Under the pieces are notes generated by a model. That model did no database searches. It saw only the letters and a program-made list of their open reading frames with translations, and was not told the origin of the DNA. Of a stretch of DNA of 64,000 bases, positions 18,201-26,423 are shown piece by piece. This DNA is from an uncultured Prevotellaceae bacterium (lineage in GTDB: Bacteria > Bacteroidota > Bacteroidia > Bacteroidales > UBA3663). A program made the translations under genes and the position numbers. The stretch lies in assembly GCA_900319235.1 (NCBI GenBank), contig ONNR01000006.1:96643-160642 (forward strand), written 5' to 3'. Position 1 is the stretch's first letter. Every line of letters begins with the position of its first letter.

Positions 18201-19092
18201 CGAGGTCGGAATTGTAAAGAGCAAGATCGTTGAGGGACAAGGCATAATCCGGATGCTCGGGGCCGAGAACCGCCCGACGGATCTCAATCGCCTCCGTTCC
18301 GAGGCGAATGGCCTCGGTGTAATTGCCAAGGTCAGCATTGTAGCCAGCGAGGTTGCTGAGGGCAGTTGCATAGGCGGGGTGTTCGGGGCCAAGAGTTTTC
18401 CGGAGGATCTTCATCGCCTCGATTCCTAGGCGGATGGACTCGATGTAGTTGCCGAGGGTAGAGTTGTAACTGGCGAGGTTGAGGAGGGACGTGGCATAGG
18501 CTGGGTGCTCGGGGCCAAGAGTTTTCCGGAAGATTTTCATCGCCTCGATCCCTAGGCGGATGGACTCGATGTAGTTGCCAAGGGAAGAGTTGATGCTGGC
18601 GAGGTTGAGGAGGGATATGGCATAGACAGGGTGCTCGGGGCCGAGAACCTTTTGGAGAATCTCCTTAGCCTCGGTTCCGAGCCGGATTGCCTCGGTGTAG
18701 TTGCCGTTGTAATGATTTTCGAAGGCTAGGCTACTAAGGGAGTCAGCGTATTCTGAACTGTTTTCTACAATAATGTCCTGCTTGATGGGAAGCAGTTTGT
18801 TTAAAAGAGCGATTGACTTGCTTTCAACGCAGGCGTAATAGTGCAATTCTGCTAGTATCTCGACAATAACGCAGTAGGCTGAATCTTTTTCCAAACCAAG
18901 TTTATCTCTTGTTTCCTTTAGCTTTTCTCCATAGTAAATCGCCTTATCCACATCTTCCTCCTGCAGATACTTTGAGAAAAAACTTGAATAAATAAATAAG
19001 GAATCTTCCTGATGATCAGTTCCTCTTTCTTGTGCCGATAGTAGTGGCGTGCCAAAAAGAAAGCATACGGTCAACATCAGCCGTTGAATCAT
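15253..19092 (-). CDS. Exported protein with 14 near-identical TPRs and CHAT protease domain, 1279 aa
   Basis: Starting at the ATG at 19092 gives a clean Sec signal peptide ending LLSAQ; the frame stays open to 19143 but those codons add a poor N-terminus. Residues ~130-720 hold 14 tandem 42-residue TPRs of the kinesin-light-chain type (NYTEAIRLGTEA ... LGPEHPDYA). A linker follows, then a C-terminal CHAT domain with His in IATHGFYL, Cys in LSACQTGLGD and SLWKVDD. The CHAT half is nearly the same as that of the upstream gene 19166-22624, while the TPR arrays differ. The uniformity of the repeats points to recent expansion. Likely a periplasmic caspase-like protease with a repeat-based sensor. 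Confidence 0.93.
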   Translation of the reverse strand: MIQRLMLTVCFLFGTPLLSAQERGTDHQEDSLFIYSSFFSKYLQEEDVDKAIYYGEKLKETRDKLGLEKDSAYCVIVEILAELHYYACVESKSIALLNKLLPIKQDIIVENSSEYADSLSSLAFENHYNGNYTEAIRLGTEAKEILQKVLGPEHPVYAISLLNLASINSSLGNYIESIRLGIEAMKIFRKTLGPEHPAYATSLLNLASYNSTLGNYIESIRLGIEAMKILRKTLGPEHPAYATALSNLAGYNADLGNYTEAIRLGTEAIEIRRAVLGPEHPDYALSLNDLALYNSDLGNYSEAIRLGTEAIKIRRKVLGPEHPDYAMSLHNLAGYNSDLGNYSEAIRLGTEVSEIRRKVLGPEHPDYAMSLLNLAGYNSDLGNYTEAIRLSTEATEILRKILGPEHPNYAKSLNNLADCNSNLGNYTEAIRLGTEATEILKKVLGPEHPDYAISLNNLADCNSNLGNYTEAIRLGTEATEILKNGLGPEHPDYAMSLIKLAGYNEDLGNYPEAISLSTEASEILRAVLGPEHPDYAMSLNDLAVYNADLGNYTEAIRLSIEVIEIRRKVLGPEHPAYATSLLNLAGYNSDLGNYTEAIRLSTEATEILRNILGPEHPNYAISLNNLADCNSILGNYTEAIRLCTEAIENQRKILGPQHPDYAMSLGKLAFYYSCLGNYTEAIRLGTEAVEIQRKSFGPEHPIYSTTLFCLAFFNFILDNHSESFHLIVQSLQSSHDFILKNFSELSANQQESLWFRGTKSFAFNTFFPLMVFKYRTEDSISELYDMNALFAKGILLNLGIEKRRLILESGDPDLVARYDALISNRCIYNKQLEKPLEERAVNLDSLRSVMEQQEMELARDSKAYGDFSRNLRITWQDVQGELEDDDIAIEFLDFPVYGTDSTMYVALTLRKGYDSPRLIPLFEKGRLDSVPEGDYYLGTQLYDLVWRPLEGELGGVRDIYFTPSGELHRIGMEYVPSGTSELICDRYRLHRLSSTRQLAVVQDGTRGEKGVVYGGLDYDAVPVRDITESSSLGRSRGLRNVPRADVDSLSLRGSFFYLPATMEEADMIASGMKLHKVPYTRFTGKEGTEESFKQLDGTRPRILHIATHGFYLTEQEAEEKSFARPLLLSEGPTYREDKPMTRSGLLLSGCRIALNHQVVPDGVEDGILTAQEISELDLRGLDLVVLSACQTGLGDIVSGEGVFGLQRGFKNAGARTIVMSLWKVDDNATLDLMVSFYKHYLGGKTKEEAFRLAREELRRKSQPGKIRPDWAAFVMLDGE
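16960..18720 (-). repeat. 126-bp tandem repeats encoding 42-aa TPRs
   Basis: Fourteen in-frame units of 126 bp lie within the CHAT gene. Several adjacent units differ at only a few bases (for example those covering 17640-17900). Such arrays can gain or lose units by slippage or recombination, so unit number may vary between strains. Confidence 0.88.
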
Positions 19093-19165
19093 GCTGACGG
19101 TAATATAGGTTTTCAAATATTCGGACACCTTTCCCATTTCCATGGCTTTATAATCTGTTTGATTG

Positions 19166-22100
19166 TCATTTCAGCATTTCGTCGAGCATTACGAATGCTG
19201 CCCAATCCGGTCGAATCTTCCCTGGCTGGCTCTTCCTCCTCAACTCCTCTCTGGCCAGACGGAATGACTCCTCCTTCGTCTTTCCTCCCAAATAATGCTT
19301 ATAAAAGCTGACCATCAGATCCAAGGTCGCATTGTCATCGACCTTCCAAAGACTCATCACTATCGTCTGGGCTCCAGCATTCTTGAAGCCGCGCTGTAAA
19401 CCGAAGACGCCTTCTCCACTGACGATGTCCCCGAGTCCCGTCTGGCATGCAGACAAGACGACAAGGTCAAGACCCCTAAGATCAACTCGAGAGATCTCCT
19501 GCGCTGTCAGTATCCCGTCTTCCGCGTCATCAGGAATAGTCTCATGGTTCAGCGCCGGACGACAGCCTGAGAGGAGAAGTCCGGATCGTGTCATCGGCTT
19601 GTCTTCCCGATATAAAGTCTTGCCTTCCTGCAGTATCGGTCTAGCGAAGTGCTTCTCTTCGGCCGCCTCTTCCGTCAAGTAGAATCCGTGAGTAGCTATA
19701 TGCAGTATCCTCGGTCTTGTGCCGTCCAGCTGCTTGAAGCTCTCCTCTGTACCGGTCTTGCCCGTGTAGCTCATGCAGGGGACATTGTTTCTCTTCATGT
19801 CCGAGACAATCCGTTCAACCTCCTCCTTCGTCGAGGGAAGGTACGACAATGAGCCTCGAAGATCAAGAGAGTCAACGTTCGCACGAGGAACATACCGGTA
19901 AGACCTCGTGCCGTTTCCTCCTTCGGTCACAGTTGGTCCTTTATCTCTTACGGCATTATAATCCAAACCTCCGTAAAGCACGCCGCCTTCACCTCCTACC
20001 CCATCTCTGACAACCGCAAGCTGGCGGGTCGATGACAAACGGTAAAGATTGTACCTGTCACATATGTTCTCAGTAGGCGTGACAGGAACATATTCTATAC
20101 CTATGCGGTGCAATTCCCCGGAAGGAGAGAAGTAGATGGCCTTAACTCCCGAAAGCTCCGACTCAAGCGGCTTCCATACAAGATCGTACAGCGACGTGTC
20201 TGTATACAGAGAACCTTCTGGCACCGAATCCAGCTGGCCCTTCTCGAATAGCGGAATCATGTGGGGGGCGTCATAACTCTTCCTCAACGTCAAGGCAACA
20301 TACATCGTGCTGTCTGTACCGTACACCGGGAAATCCAGAAACTCTACGGCCAAGTCATCGTCGTCAAGCTTTTCTTGCACATCCCGCCACGTGATCCGGA
20401 GGTTGCGGGAGAAGTCGCCGTAGGCCTTGGAGTCGCGGGCCAACTCCATCTCCTTGCGGTCGATGACTGAACGAAGGGAGTCCATGTCAATGGTCCTGTC
20501 CGAGATCGGTTTCTCCAGTTGCTTGTCATAGATGCTCCTTTCGGAAGCTAGCGCATCGTATCTGGAAACAAGCGACAAGTCTCCGCTCTCGAGAATCAGT
20601 TTGCGTATCTCAATACCCGTGTTCAGGAGAATGCCCTTGGCAAAAAGAGCCGTCAAGTCATACAATTCGGAAATTGATTCATTAGTACGGAACTTGAAGA
20701 CAGCTGAAGGGAACCCTGAATAGAATGAATAAGCAGTGGAGTTAGTCCAAAGTGCTTCCTGAAGCCTTGATGACAGACAGGAGAAACTACTGAGAATGTG
20801 TTTCTGTGAAGAATGCAAAGATTGATCAAAAAAACTATAATAATCAGCGAAATTCCCAAAGAAATAACTATAATATGCTAGGTTCTCGAGGGATATGGCA
20901 TAGTCGGGATGATCTGGACCGAGGACGTTCCTCTGTATTTCCTTTGCCTCTGTGCTTAGTCGGATAGCCTCAGAATAGTTGCCGACAGATGCATAACAGT
21001 TCGCAAAATTGTTGAAAAACTGGGAACAGGCCGGATGAGCAATTCCCAAAACATCCTTATGTGTTTTCTGGGCTTCCTTACCGAGACTAATAGCTTCGGT
21101 ATAGTTTCCAAGGTTAGAATGAAAGTAGATGAGATTGCTGAGAATCTGTACATAATCAGGACGATTAAGGCCATAAGCCTTCTCCTGAATCTCTAAAGCC
21201 TGTTTTTCAAGTTGAATTGCCTCAGTGTAATTACCTAGTGCAGAATAGCAAATCGAAAGGTTATTCAAAGATACTGAATACAGAGGATGCTCAATTCCCA
21301 ATGCATTCCTCCGTATTTCCAAAGCCTTTTTTTCAAGACGGATCGCCTCATGGTAATCCCCGAGGGAAGAATAGCAACTAGCAAGGCTACTCAGGGAGGT
21401 GGCGTAATCCACGTGTTCGGGGCCTAGGATTTTCTTCTGGATCTCAAGTGCCTCTGTCCCGAGACGAATTGCCTCGGAATAATTGCCAAGGTGCAAATAG
21501 CAGGTAGCCAAATTATTCAAAGAGATGGCATAGTCGGAATCGTTCGAGCCAAGGATTTTCTTCTTGATATCTAGCGCCTCAGACCCAAGACGGATTGCTT
21601 CTGAGAAGTCGCCATATGAAGAATAATAATGAGAAAGATTGGCGAGATAGGTAGCATAGTTAGGATCGTCTGGTCCAAGAACCTTCTTCACGATTTCAAC
21701 AGCGTCCTTGGTTAGACGAATTGCCTCGGGATAGTTGCCAAGTGCTGAATAATAGCCAGCAAGGAGATTGAAGGATTGTACATAAGCAGAATGATCTGTA
21801 CCGAAAACATTCTTGTAGATATCCATTGCCTCTGTTTCCAGACGGATAGCCTCAGGGTAGTTGCCAAGGGCAGCATACCCGGTTCCAAGGTTGCTGAGGG
21901 ACTGGGCATAGTCGGGATGATTCTCACCGAGCAGCTTCTTCTGAATTTCCTTTGCCTCAGTCCCGAAACGGATCGCTTCCGTATAATTCCCGAGAGAATA
22001 ATGATAAAAAGATATGTTGACAAGAGATTCCACATAGTCAGGATGCTCGGGGCCAAGAACCTTCTTGCGAATATTCAGTGCCTCAGTTTCAATGCGGAGT

Positions 22101-22624
22101 GCTTCTGAATAATTGTCGAGAAAAGAATAATCATTAGCAAGATTACTGAGAGACGTAGCATAGTTCGGATGCTCAGTACCTAATACCTCACCTAATATCT
22201 TCACAGCCTCGGCACCAAGACGGACAGCTTCTGTATAATTTTCAAGATCTGAATAGCATCCTGACAACTTGTTGAGGAATTTATAATAATCTAAACTGCT
22301 TTCACCACACACTTCTTTCTTTTTAGGACGCAATTCATTAAGAAGTGACAATGTTTTATCGACATTCCCCGTCAAATAATAAAGATCAGCCAAGGCCTCT
22401 ATTGTTGAACAATATGCAGTGTTGTCACTCAACCCATAGCTATCCATCTCTCTCTTTAATTTGTTCCCATAAACTATGGCTTTTTCGGTATCGTCTTCCT
22501 GAATATACTTGAAGAACAAATCTGTATAAATATATAAAGAATCAGATTCGGAATCCACGCTCTCTTGAGCATGAACGCCAAGAACTCCAATAAGAGTAAA
22601 GAATATAAGGAAAAGTCTTCTCAT
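19166..22624 (-). CDS. Exported protein with 11 TPRs and CHAT protease domain, 1152 aa
   Basis: A signal peptide (RR, then a Phe/Leu-rich core ending GVHAQ) opens the protein. About 11 full 42-residue TPRs follow, more diverged from each other than in the downstream paralogue. The C-terminal CHAT domain has His in IATHGFYLTEEAAEE, Cys in LSACQTGLGD and SLWKVDD, and is nearly the same over its last ~200 residues as gene 15253-19092. It is upstream of that gene with a 73-base gap, so the two are likely one transcript from the promoter at 22748-22779. It is probably the older copy, since its TPRs are less uniform. Confidence 0.93.
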   Translation of the reverse strand: MRRLFLIFFTLIGVLGVHAQESVDSESDSLYIYTDLFFKYIQEDDTEKAIVYGNKLKREMDSYGLSDNTAYCSTIEALADLYYLTGNVDKTLSLLNELRPKKKEVCGESSLDYYKFLNKLSGCYSDLENYTEAVRLGAEAVKILGEVLGTEHPNYATSLSNLANDYSFLDNYSEALRIETEALNIRKKVLGPEHPDYVESLVNISFYHYSLGNYTEAIRFGTEAKEIQKKLLGENHPDYAQSLSNLGTGYAALGNYPEAIRLETEAMDIYKNVFGTDHSAYVQSFNLLAGYYSALGNYPEAIRLTKDAVEIVKKVLGPDDPNYATYLANLSHYYSSYGDFSEAIRLGSEALDIKKKILGSNDSDYAISLNNLATCYLHLGNYSEAIRLGTEALEIQKKILGPEHVDYATSLSSLASCYSSLGDYHEAIRLEKKALEIRRNALGIEHPLYSVSLNNLSICYSALGNYTEAIQLEKQALEIQEKAYGLNRPDYVQILSNLIYFHSNLGNYTEAISLGKEAQKTHKDVLGIAHPACSQFFNNFANCYASVGNYSEAIRLSTEAKEIQRNVLGPDHPDYAISLENLAYYSYFFGNFADYYSFFDQSLHSSQKHILSSFSCLSSRLQEALWTNSTAYSFYSGFPSAVFKFRTNESISELYDLTALFAKGILLNTGIEIRKLILESGDLSLVSRYDALASERSIYDKQLEKPISDRTIDMDSLRSVIDRKEMELARDSKAYGDFSRNLRITWRDVQEKLDDDDLAVEFLDFPVYGTDSTMYVALTLRKSYDAPHMIPLFEKGQLDSVPEGSLYTDTSLYDLVWKPLESELSGVKAIYFSPSGELHRIGIEYVPVTPTENICDRYNLYRLSSTRQLAVVRDGVGGEGGVLYGGLDYNAVRDKGPTVTEGGNGTRSYRYVPRANVDSLDLRGSLSYLPSTKEEVERIVSDMKRNNVPCMSYTGKTGTEESFKQLDGTRPRILHIATHGFYLTEEAAEEKHFARPILQEGKTLYREDKPMTRSGLLLSGCRPALNHETIPDDAEDGILTAQEISRVDLRGLDLVVLSACQTGLGDIVSGEGVFGLQRGFKNAGAQTIVMSLWKVDDNATLDLMVSFYKHYLGGKTKEESFRLAREELRRKSQPGKIRPDWAAFVMLDEMLK

Positions 22625-22747
22625 CGTAAAATGTAATTAGTAAATCGGTTAATAACCTTACTATTAACAAAGGTTTGTAACTACCCTGTTTTAGCCGTGA
22701 CAATGGTATATAATTCAGAATCCCTAAAAACCATCGTTTTGACGATG

Positions 22748-22779
22748 CAAATATGCTTAAAAAAAATGAAACAGCCAAA
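22748..22779 (-). promoter_or_regulatory. Promoter of the CHAT-TPR pair
   Basis: On the minus strand TTTG (22779-22776), a 20-base spacer and CATATTTG (22755-22748) match the Bacteroidota housekeeping promoter with one mismatch. It predicts a leader of about 115 nt before the ATG at 22624. Confidence 0.65.
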
Positions 22780-22929
22780 AATTTCTATCAATAATTGCAA
22801 TTGTTGGCGTTAAGACGGGTTATTTCACCATATGATAACAATTCAGAGAATGTGTTTTTCAAATACAAGACGATAAAACCTCTTGCTGATATTCGTTGGA
22901 CGAAAAATCGAAAGATAGCATTTCAATGA

Positions 22930-22976
22930 TCAAGAAAAGCTGTTCCATTCGCCATCTTCTACAGCAAATGGAACAG
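22930..22976 (-). terminator. Terminator of the kinase-ZorAB operon
   Basis: On the minus strand CTGTTCCATT and AATGGAACAG form a 10-bp stem followed by CTTTTCTTG. It lies 26 bases after the stop of the last operon gene (23003) and before the promoter of the CHAT-TPR pair. Confidence 0.8.
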
Positions 22977-23002
22977 TTATCATATAAATATACAGTTATT
23001 CC

Positions 23003-23554
23003 CTATTGTTCTGGGAAACGTTCAAAGAGGAGAGTCTGGATCTCCTCGATACGGTCGGGAGTCAAGACCCAGCGAGTATCGCCAGTAAAGGCTGCAAGGG
23101 TCTCCTCGTCATGGCATCTGCCTATGACAACCGCAACCTTGTCTGCTCTTTGGAACGGAACAGACTCAATCAGATGGCAAAAACGGCTCGTATAGTCATC
23201 CGTCGAGGTACCATCGGAAAAGAGCACTATCAGGTTCTTATCATCCTCAAAGCCAGGATGACATGACCTGGAGTCAAGAAAAGTCCGAAGTGCCTCGCAT
23301 GCCTTCCCGAACGATGTGACACCGGATGCAGAAGCATCATTCCAGACATACTCAGAGATAGGGCTTTGTGCGGAACACGAGGCGTCATCTCCATAGGGAA
23401 TGATGATGACCGAACACTCCAGCGACCCGCTCCTTGCGAAACTGTCAACCGCTTGAATGACGTTCAGGACCGCATCATTGGCGGCTCCGATGCCCTTGCC
23501 CTTCATGCTGCCTGAGGTGTCTACCACTATGATCAGGTTCAACTTTTCTCTCAT
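23003..23554 (-). CDS. vWA-domain protein (TerY-like), 183 aa
   Basis: A stand-alone von Willebrand A domain with the perfect metal-binding motif DTSGSM at residues ~12-17, then GVTSFGKA (Thr ligand) and LFSDGTSTDD (Asp ligand). Proteins of this size and type are the TerY-like vWA proteins of Ter-associated signalling. The gene overlaps the end of the ZorB-like gene by 4 bases (ATGA), so it is the last gene of the operon and translationally coupled. It is the second vWA protein in this operon and may bridge the ZorAB-like complex to the kinase/phosphatase pair. Confidence 0.88.
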   Translation of the reverse strand: MREKLNLIIVVDTSGSMKGKGIGAANDAVLNVIQAVDSFARSGSLECSVIIIPYGDDASCSAQSPISEYVWNDASASGVTSFGKACEALRTFLDSRSCHPGFEDDKNLIVLFSDGTSTDDYTSRFCHLIESVPFQRADKVAVVIGRCHDEETLAAFTGDTRWVLTPDRIEEIQTLLFERFPEQ

Positions 23555-24303
23555 TTCTTGTTATCCTTTTGGGGACGCGTCACCTTGGGGAGGATCTGGA
23601 TCACGAACCTCTTGTTGTTCGCCTCATTCCTGTCATCCCTGTTGATGCCGTTGAGTCCGCTTCCGCATATCAGTATCTCCGTATTGTATTTGCGGAGGTC
23701 GATATTCCTCTCCCGCCAGAAGTTGTAGAGCGTCAGGGCACGACTGAAGCTGAGGTTGTAGTTGTATTCGCGGTCCTTCCCCATCGGCTTGCGAATATCG
23801 TTGGCGGAAGTTCCTTCAATGACAAGCAGGAACCGGAAGTCCGGATTCTTCTCTTTCAGTTCCCCAAGCACCTTCTCGAGGTCCTTGCCCACCTGCGTCA
23901 CCTTGCCCTCATACTCTCCCTTGATCCTGTCATCCTCCTCCCTGAATATCTCGATGCCTTCCAGCTCTTTCGCAATGAACGTGCGCTTGCCTTCATCGTA
24001 CCTGAGGGTTGAAGATGCACTAAGGATCTTGAACTGCCCTTCCAGTTGGACGAGACTCTGCAGCTGCTCGTAACTGACCTTCAGCCTTTTGTTCTCGTCT
24101 TCGAATTCCTTTGCTGAATATTTCACTATTTCGAGTGCCTTCCTGAGGCTGTCATTCTGCCTAATGACAGCGGAAACATCGATGCTGACCGGTTTCACTA
24201 CCATGATGCATATCAGGAACAGGACAAGCATGATGAAGAACAGGCTGGTCATGAGGTCGGAGTAGCTCAGCCAGAAGGAATCCTTCTTACCTTTCCTTTC
24301 CAT
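23551..24303 (-). CDS. ZorB/MotB-like membrane protein with OmpA-type domain, 250 aa
   Basis: Residues ~10-36 are one transmembrane helix preceded by WLSYSDLMTSLFF. The Asp (residue 16) just before or within the helix matches the ion-conducting Asp of MotB and ZorB. A coiled coil follows (~45-90), then a C-terminal OmpA-like domain with LSFSRALTLYNFW and RNEANNKRF, the peptidoglycan-binding-type signature. The gene begins 1 base after the ZorA-like stop, so the two subunits are made together. ZorA and ZorB form an ion-driven motor in Zorya phage defence; here ZorC, ZorD and ZorE are missing and signalling genes take their place. Confidence 0.9.
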   Translation of the reverse strand: MERKGKKDSFWLSYSDLMTSLFFIMLVLFLICIMVVKPVSIDVSAVIRQNDSLRKALEIVKYSAKEFEDENKRLKVSYEQLQSLVQLEGQFKILSASSTLRYDEGKRTFIAKELEGIEIFREEDDRIKGEYEGKVTQVGKDLEKVLGELKEKNPDFRFLLVIEGTSANDIRKPMGKDREYNYNLSFSRALTLYNFWRERNIDLRKYNTEILICGSGLNGINRDDRNEANNKRFVIQILPKVTRPQKDNKK

Positions 24304-24304
24304 A

Positions 24305-25849
24305 CTACCCCTTTATTGATCGTGCAACGGATGTCATCTCCTTCACAGCCTCAAGGATGGACTTGCCAAGCTCTGCGTTCTCTCCCTGGATATCCTTGTT
24401 GTCCTTCCGTATATTCGCAATCTCGTCCTTGAGGTCCTGATAGCATTTCGCCTGGAGCTGCGAATAGCTGACAAGCTGGGCCAGGACGCCCTGCATCTGC
24501 TGGAAGGAAGAGAAGAAGTTCGAATTGCCGTTAACGAAATTGCTGATGTGCTGTGTAGAGGCTGCAAGCTGTTCATTGAGCTGTCGCGTCACCTCCTTGG
24601 CGTCACCGACAAGCTCGTCAAAGCTCTTCTGCCAGATCTCTCTTCCGACAGATCCCGTGGGGAAGTGTGCCTCGATGGCGTTCTTGAACTCAGTCTCCAG
24701 TGCGATGGTCCTCGTCTGGTTTTCCGCGACAACCTTGAGCGCCCTGCCGAAGTCATCGAAGCGTGCGATAACCGTATCAACCTTGTCCACGCACTCAGAC
24801 ACATTCTTCATGGTGTCATTGAGGTCCGTCTGGTACTGCTTGAAGACATCAAGCGCCTCAGATGCCTCCTTAAGGGATTTGAAGGACTCCGCCATCTTGC
24901 CGGCGGTTTCTGTCAGTCCAAGCTTGTTCAGCTCGACGAGGACCTTGTGCTGGGTGGCGATATTGTCATTGAGCGTATCAATGGAACTGGTGTAGATGTC
25001 AAGGTTTCCTCCGAACCTGTCCACGAAATGACCGAGCACGGACTTCAGTGCGTTCAAACTGGATGACATGCTTGTGGAGAGCGTGGGCATGAGCTCGCGC
25101 TGCAGGAAGTCGAAGTAAACGTCCTTGTCGGAAACGGCACGGGAATATGCGTCCCTGTAGAGGAAAGTGCTCGTGAATATCGTCAGGCCTAGACCAAAGA
25201 AGCTGGCACACATAGCAACGACCACGCCGCCCAGTAGTCCCTGGAAGGCAGACAGGTCGATGACACCATCTGCGCCCGTTATCGAAGACAGGTCGATGCC
25301 CCACAGTCCGAAGATGATTCCCATGAACGTGCCTGCCAGACCCAGGTAGAGCGGAGTGTTGAGCGAGTTCTGGATCTCGGCATCCAGGACGTCCAGACGC
25401 CTCTCACAGATGTCCTTGATAAGAGGGAAATCGGCGGAAGTACCGATGTTCTTGCAGAGATAACGGTTCGTACGGTATACCACGGACTGTATCGCCGGAT
25501 GATCCTGGCTATCCAGGGTGACAAGATGGACATCGACCGTCTCCACGGTATGTTCTTCGTCTGCATCATCACCGGTTCCTTCGCCCTGACCTCCGGCAGT
25601 TTCTGCTCCAGGTGCGGAACGGTGTCCAGGGTTGGCGGCAAGGCCATTGACGGCCTTGTCGTCCTTGAGGATGTCGATTGGGACCACTGCCCTGATGACC
25701 CTGAACAGGCGGGGGTCAGGGAAAAAGTTGTTCAATTCGACAATCCTGCCAATTGTCCGTATTGCGACACGGAGCTGCAGGATGATCACGATAGCCACCA
25801 CGGTGACCAGAAAGGGGTTCTCCCCAATGAGATTTTTGATGTAGTTCAT
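24305..25849 (-). CDS. ZorA/MotA-like channel protein with long coiled-coil tail, 514 aa
   Basis: A MotA/TolQ/ExbB-type channel: an N-terminal membrane helix (~13-31), a ~110-residue cytoplasmic insert with a Gly/Asp/Glu-rich linker, then two helices (YLGLAGTFMGIIFGLW and GGVVVAMCASFFGLGLTI). Residues ~260-514 form a long helical, coiled-coil tail. A long cytoplasmic tail after the channel is the mark of ZorA rather than of flagellar MotA. With the ZorB-like gene next to it, it should build an inner-membrane ion-driven stator. Position behind kinase, vWA and PP2C genes suggests that phosphorylation or vWA binding controls it or reads its state; that is inference. Confidence 0.9.
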   Translation of the reverse strand: MNYIKNLIGENPFLVTVVAIVIILQLRVAIRTIGRIVELNNFFPDPRLFRVIRAVVPIDILKDDKAVNGLAANPGHRSAPGAETAGGQGEGTGDDADEEHTVETVDVHLVTLDSQDHPAIQSVVYRTNRYLCKNIGTSADFPLIKDICERRLDVLDAEIQNSLNTPLYLGLAGTFMGIIFGLWGIDLSSITGADGVIDLSAFQGLLGGVVVAMCASFFGLGLTIFTSTFLYRDAYSRAVSDKDVYFDFLQRELMPTLSTSMSSSLNALKSVLGHFVDRFGGNLDIYTSSIDTLNDNIATQHKVLVELNKLGLTETAGKMAESFKSLKEASEALDVFKQYQTDLNDTMKNVSECVDKVDTVIARFDDFGRALKVVAENQTRTIALETEFKNAIEAHFPTGSVGREIWQKSFDELVGDAKEVTRQLNEQLAASTQHISNFVNGNSNFFSSFQQMQGVLAQLVSYSQLQAKCYQDLKDEIANIRKDNKDIQGENAELGKSILEAVKEMTSVARSIKG

Positions 25850-25923
25850 GCAGTTTTCTTGATTCGTATATATGCCTTATGCGGTGGAATGCGGAAGGTA
25901 AACACCTTCGCACCCCCATTATC

Positions 25924-26391
25924 TCAACGTTTCCCTGGCATATCACCGGGGAGTTGCGCACTGACCGCATTCACAAGCCTGTTGATTGCATTGTCTTCCG
26001 CGGTTCCGGAGGCCAGTTCTGCCATGGCACCGAGATTGGCCCGGGCGGCGGAAACCTTCCCCGCACGAAGACGGGCTTCCGCCCTCATGGCAAGTGTATC
26101 AGCCGCATCCATCCTTTCCGTGTGCCTGCTCCTTCTCCTCTCCACGAGCGATGGTGAGTCTTCCGGCAAATTGGTCGGGGTGAAGGTTCCGGGAATGACG
26201 ACGGGAACAGCAGCGGGTTGAGAGATGTCGAACTCGAACCTTCCCGTCGTCAGTCCTTCCTTCTCCAGCTTCACCCTGCGGATACGGGCCTCCGCCTCGG
26301 AGATCCTCCTGCCGAGCTCCCTCTGCCGGACTATATAGTCCAGTGGAGGGAGATGCAGAAGACTGAGTATCTGATTTATCCAGTTTCTCAT
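25924..26391 (-). CDS. Hypothetical coiled-coil protein, 155 aa
   Basis: I do not recognise this protein. It has an amphipathic N-terminal helix (NWINQILSLLHL), a charged coil (~25-60), a Pro/Thr-rich linker and a C-terminal Ala/Arg-rich helical part. I prefer the ATG at 26391, but a GTG at 26427 would overlap the PP2C stop as GTGA and is a fair alternative. It sits between the PP2C and ZorA-like genes, 74 bases before the latter. It may adapt the phosphatase to the channel complex; nothing in the sequence proves this. Confidence 0.65.
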   Translation of the reverse strand: MRNWINQILSLLHLPPLDYIVRQRELGRRISEAEARIRRVKLEKEGLTTGRFEFDISQPAAVPVVIPGTFTPTNLPEDSPSLVERRRSRHTERMDAADTLAMRAEARLRAGKVSAARANLGAMAELASGTAEDNAINRLVNAVSAQLPGDMPGKR

Positions 26392-26423
26392 GTCATACTG
26401 TTTTGCATCGGTATACGCATCCG

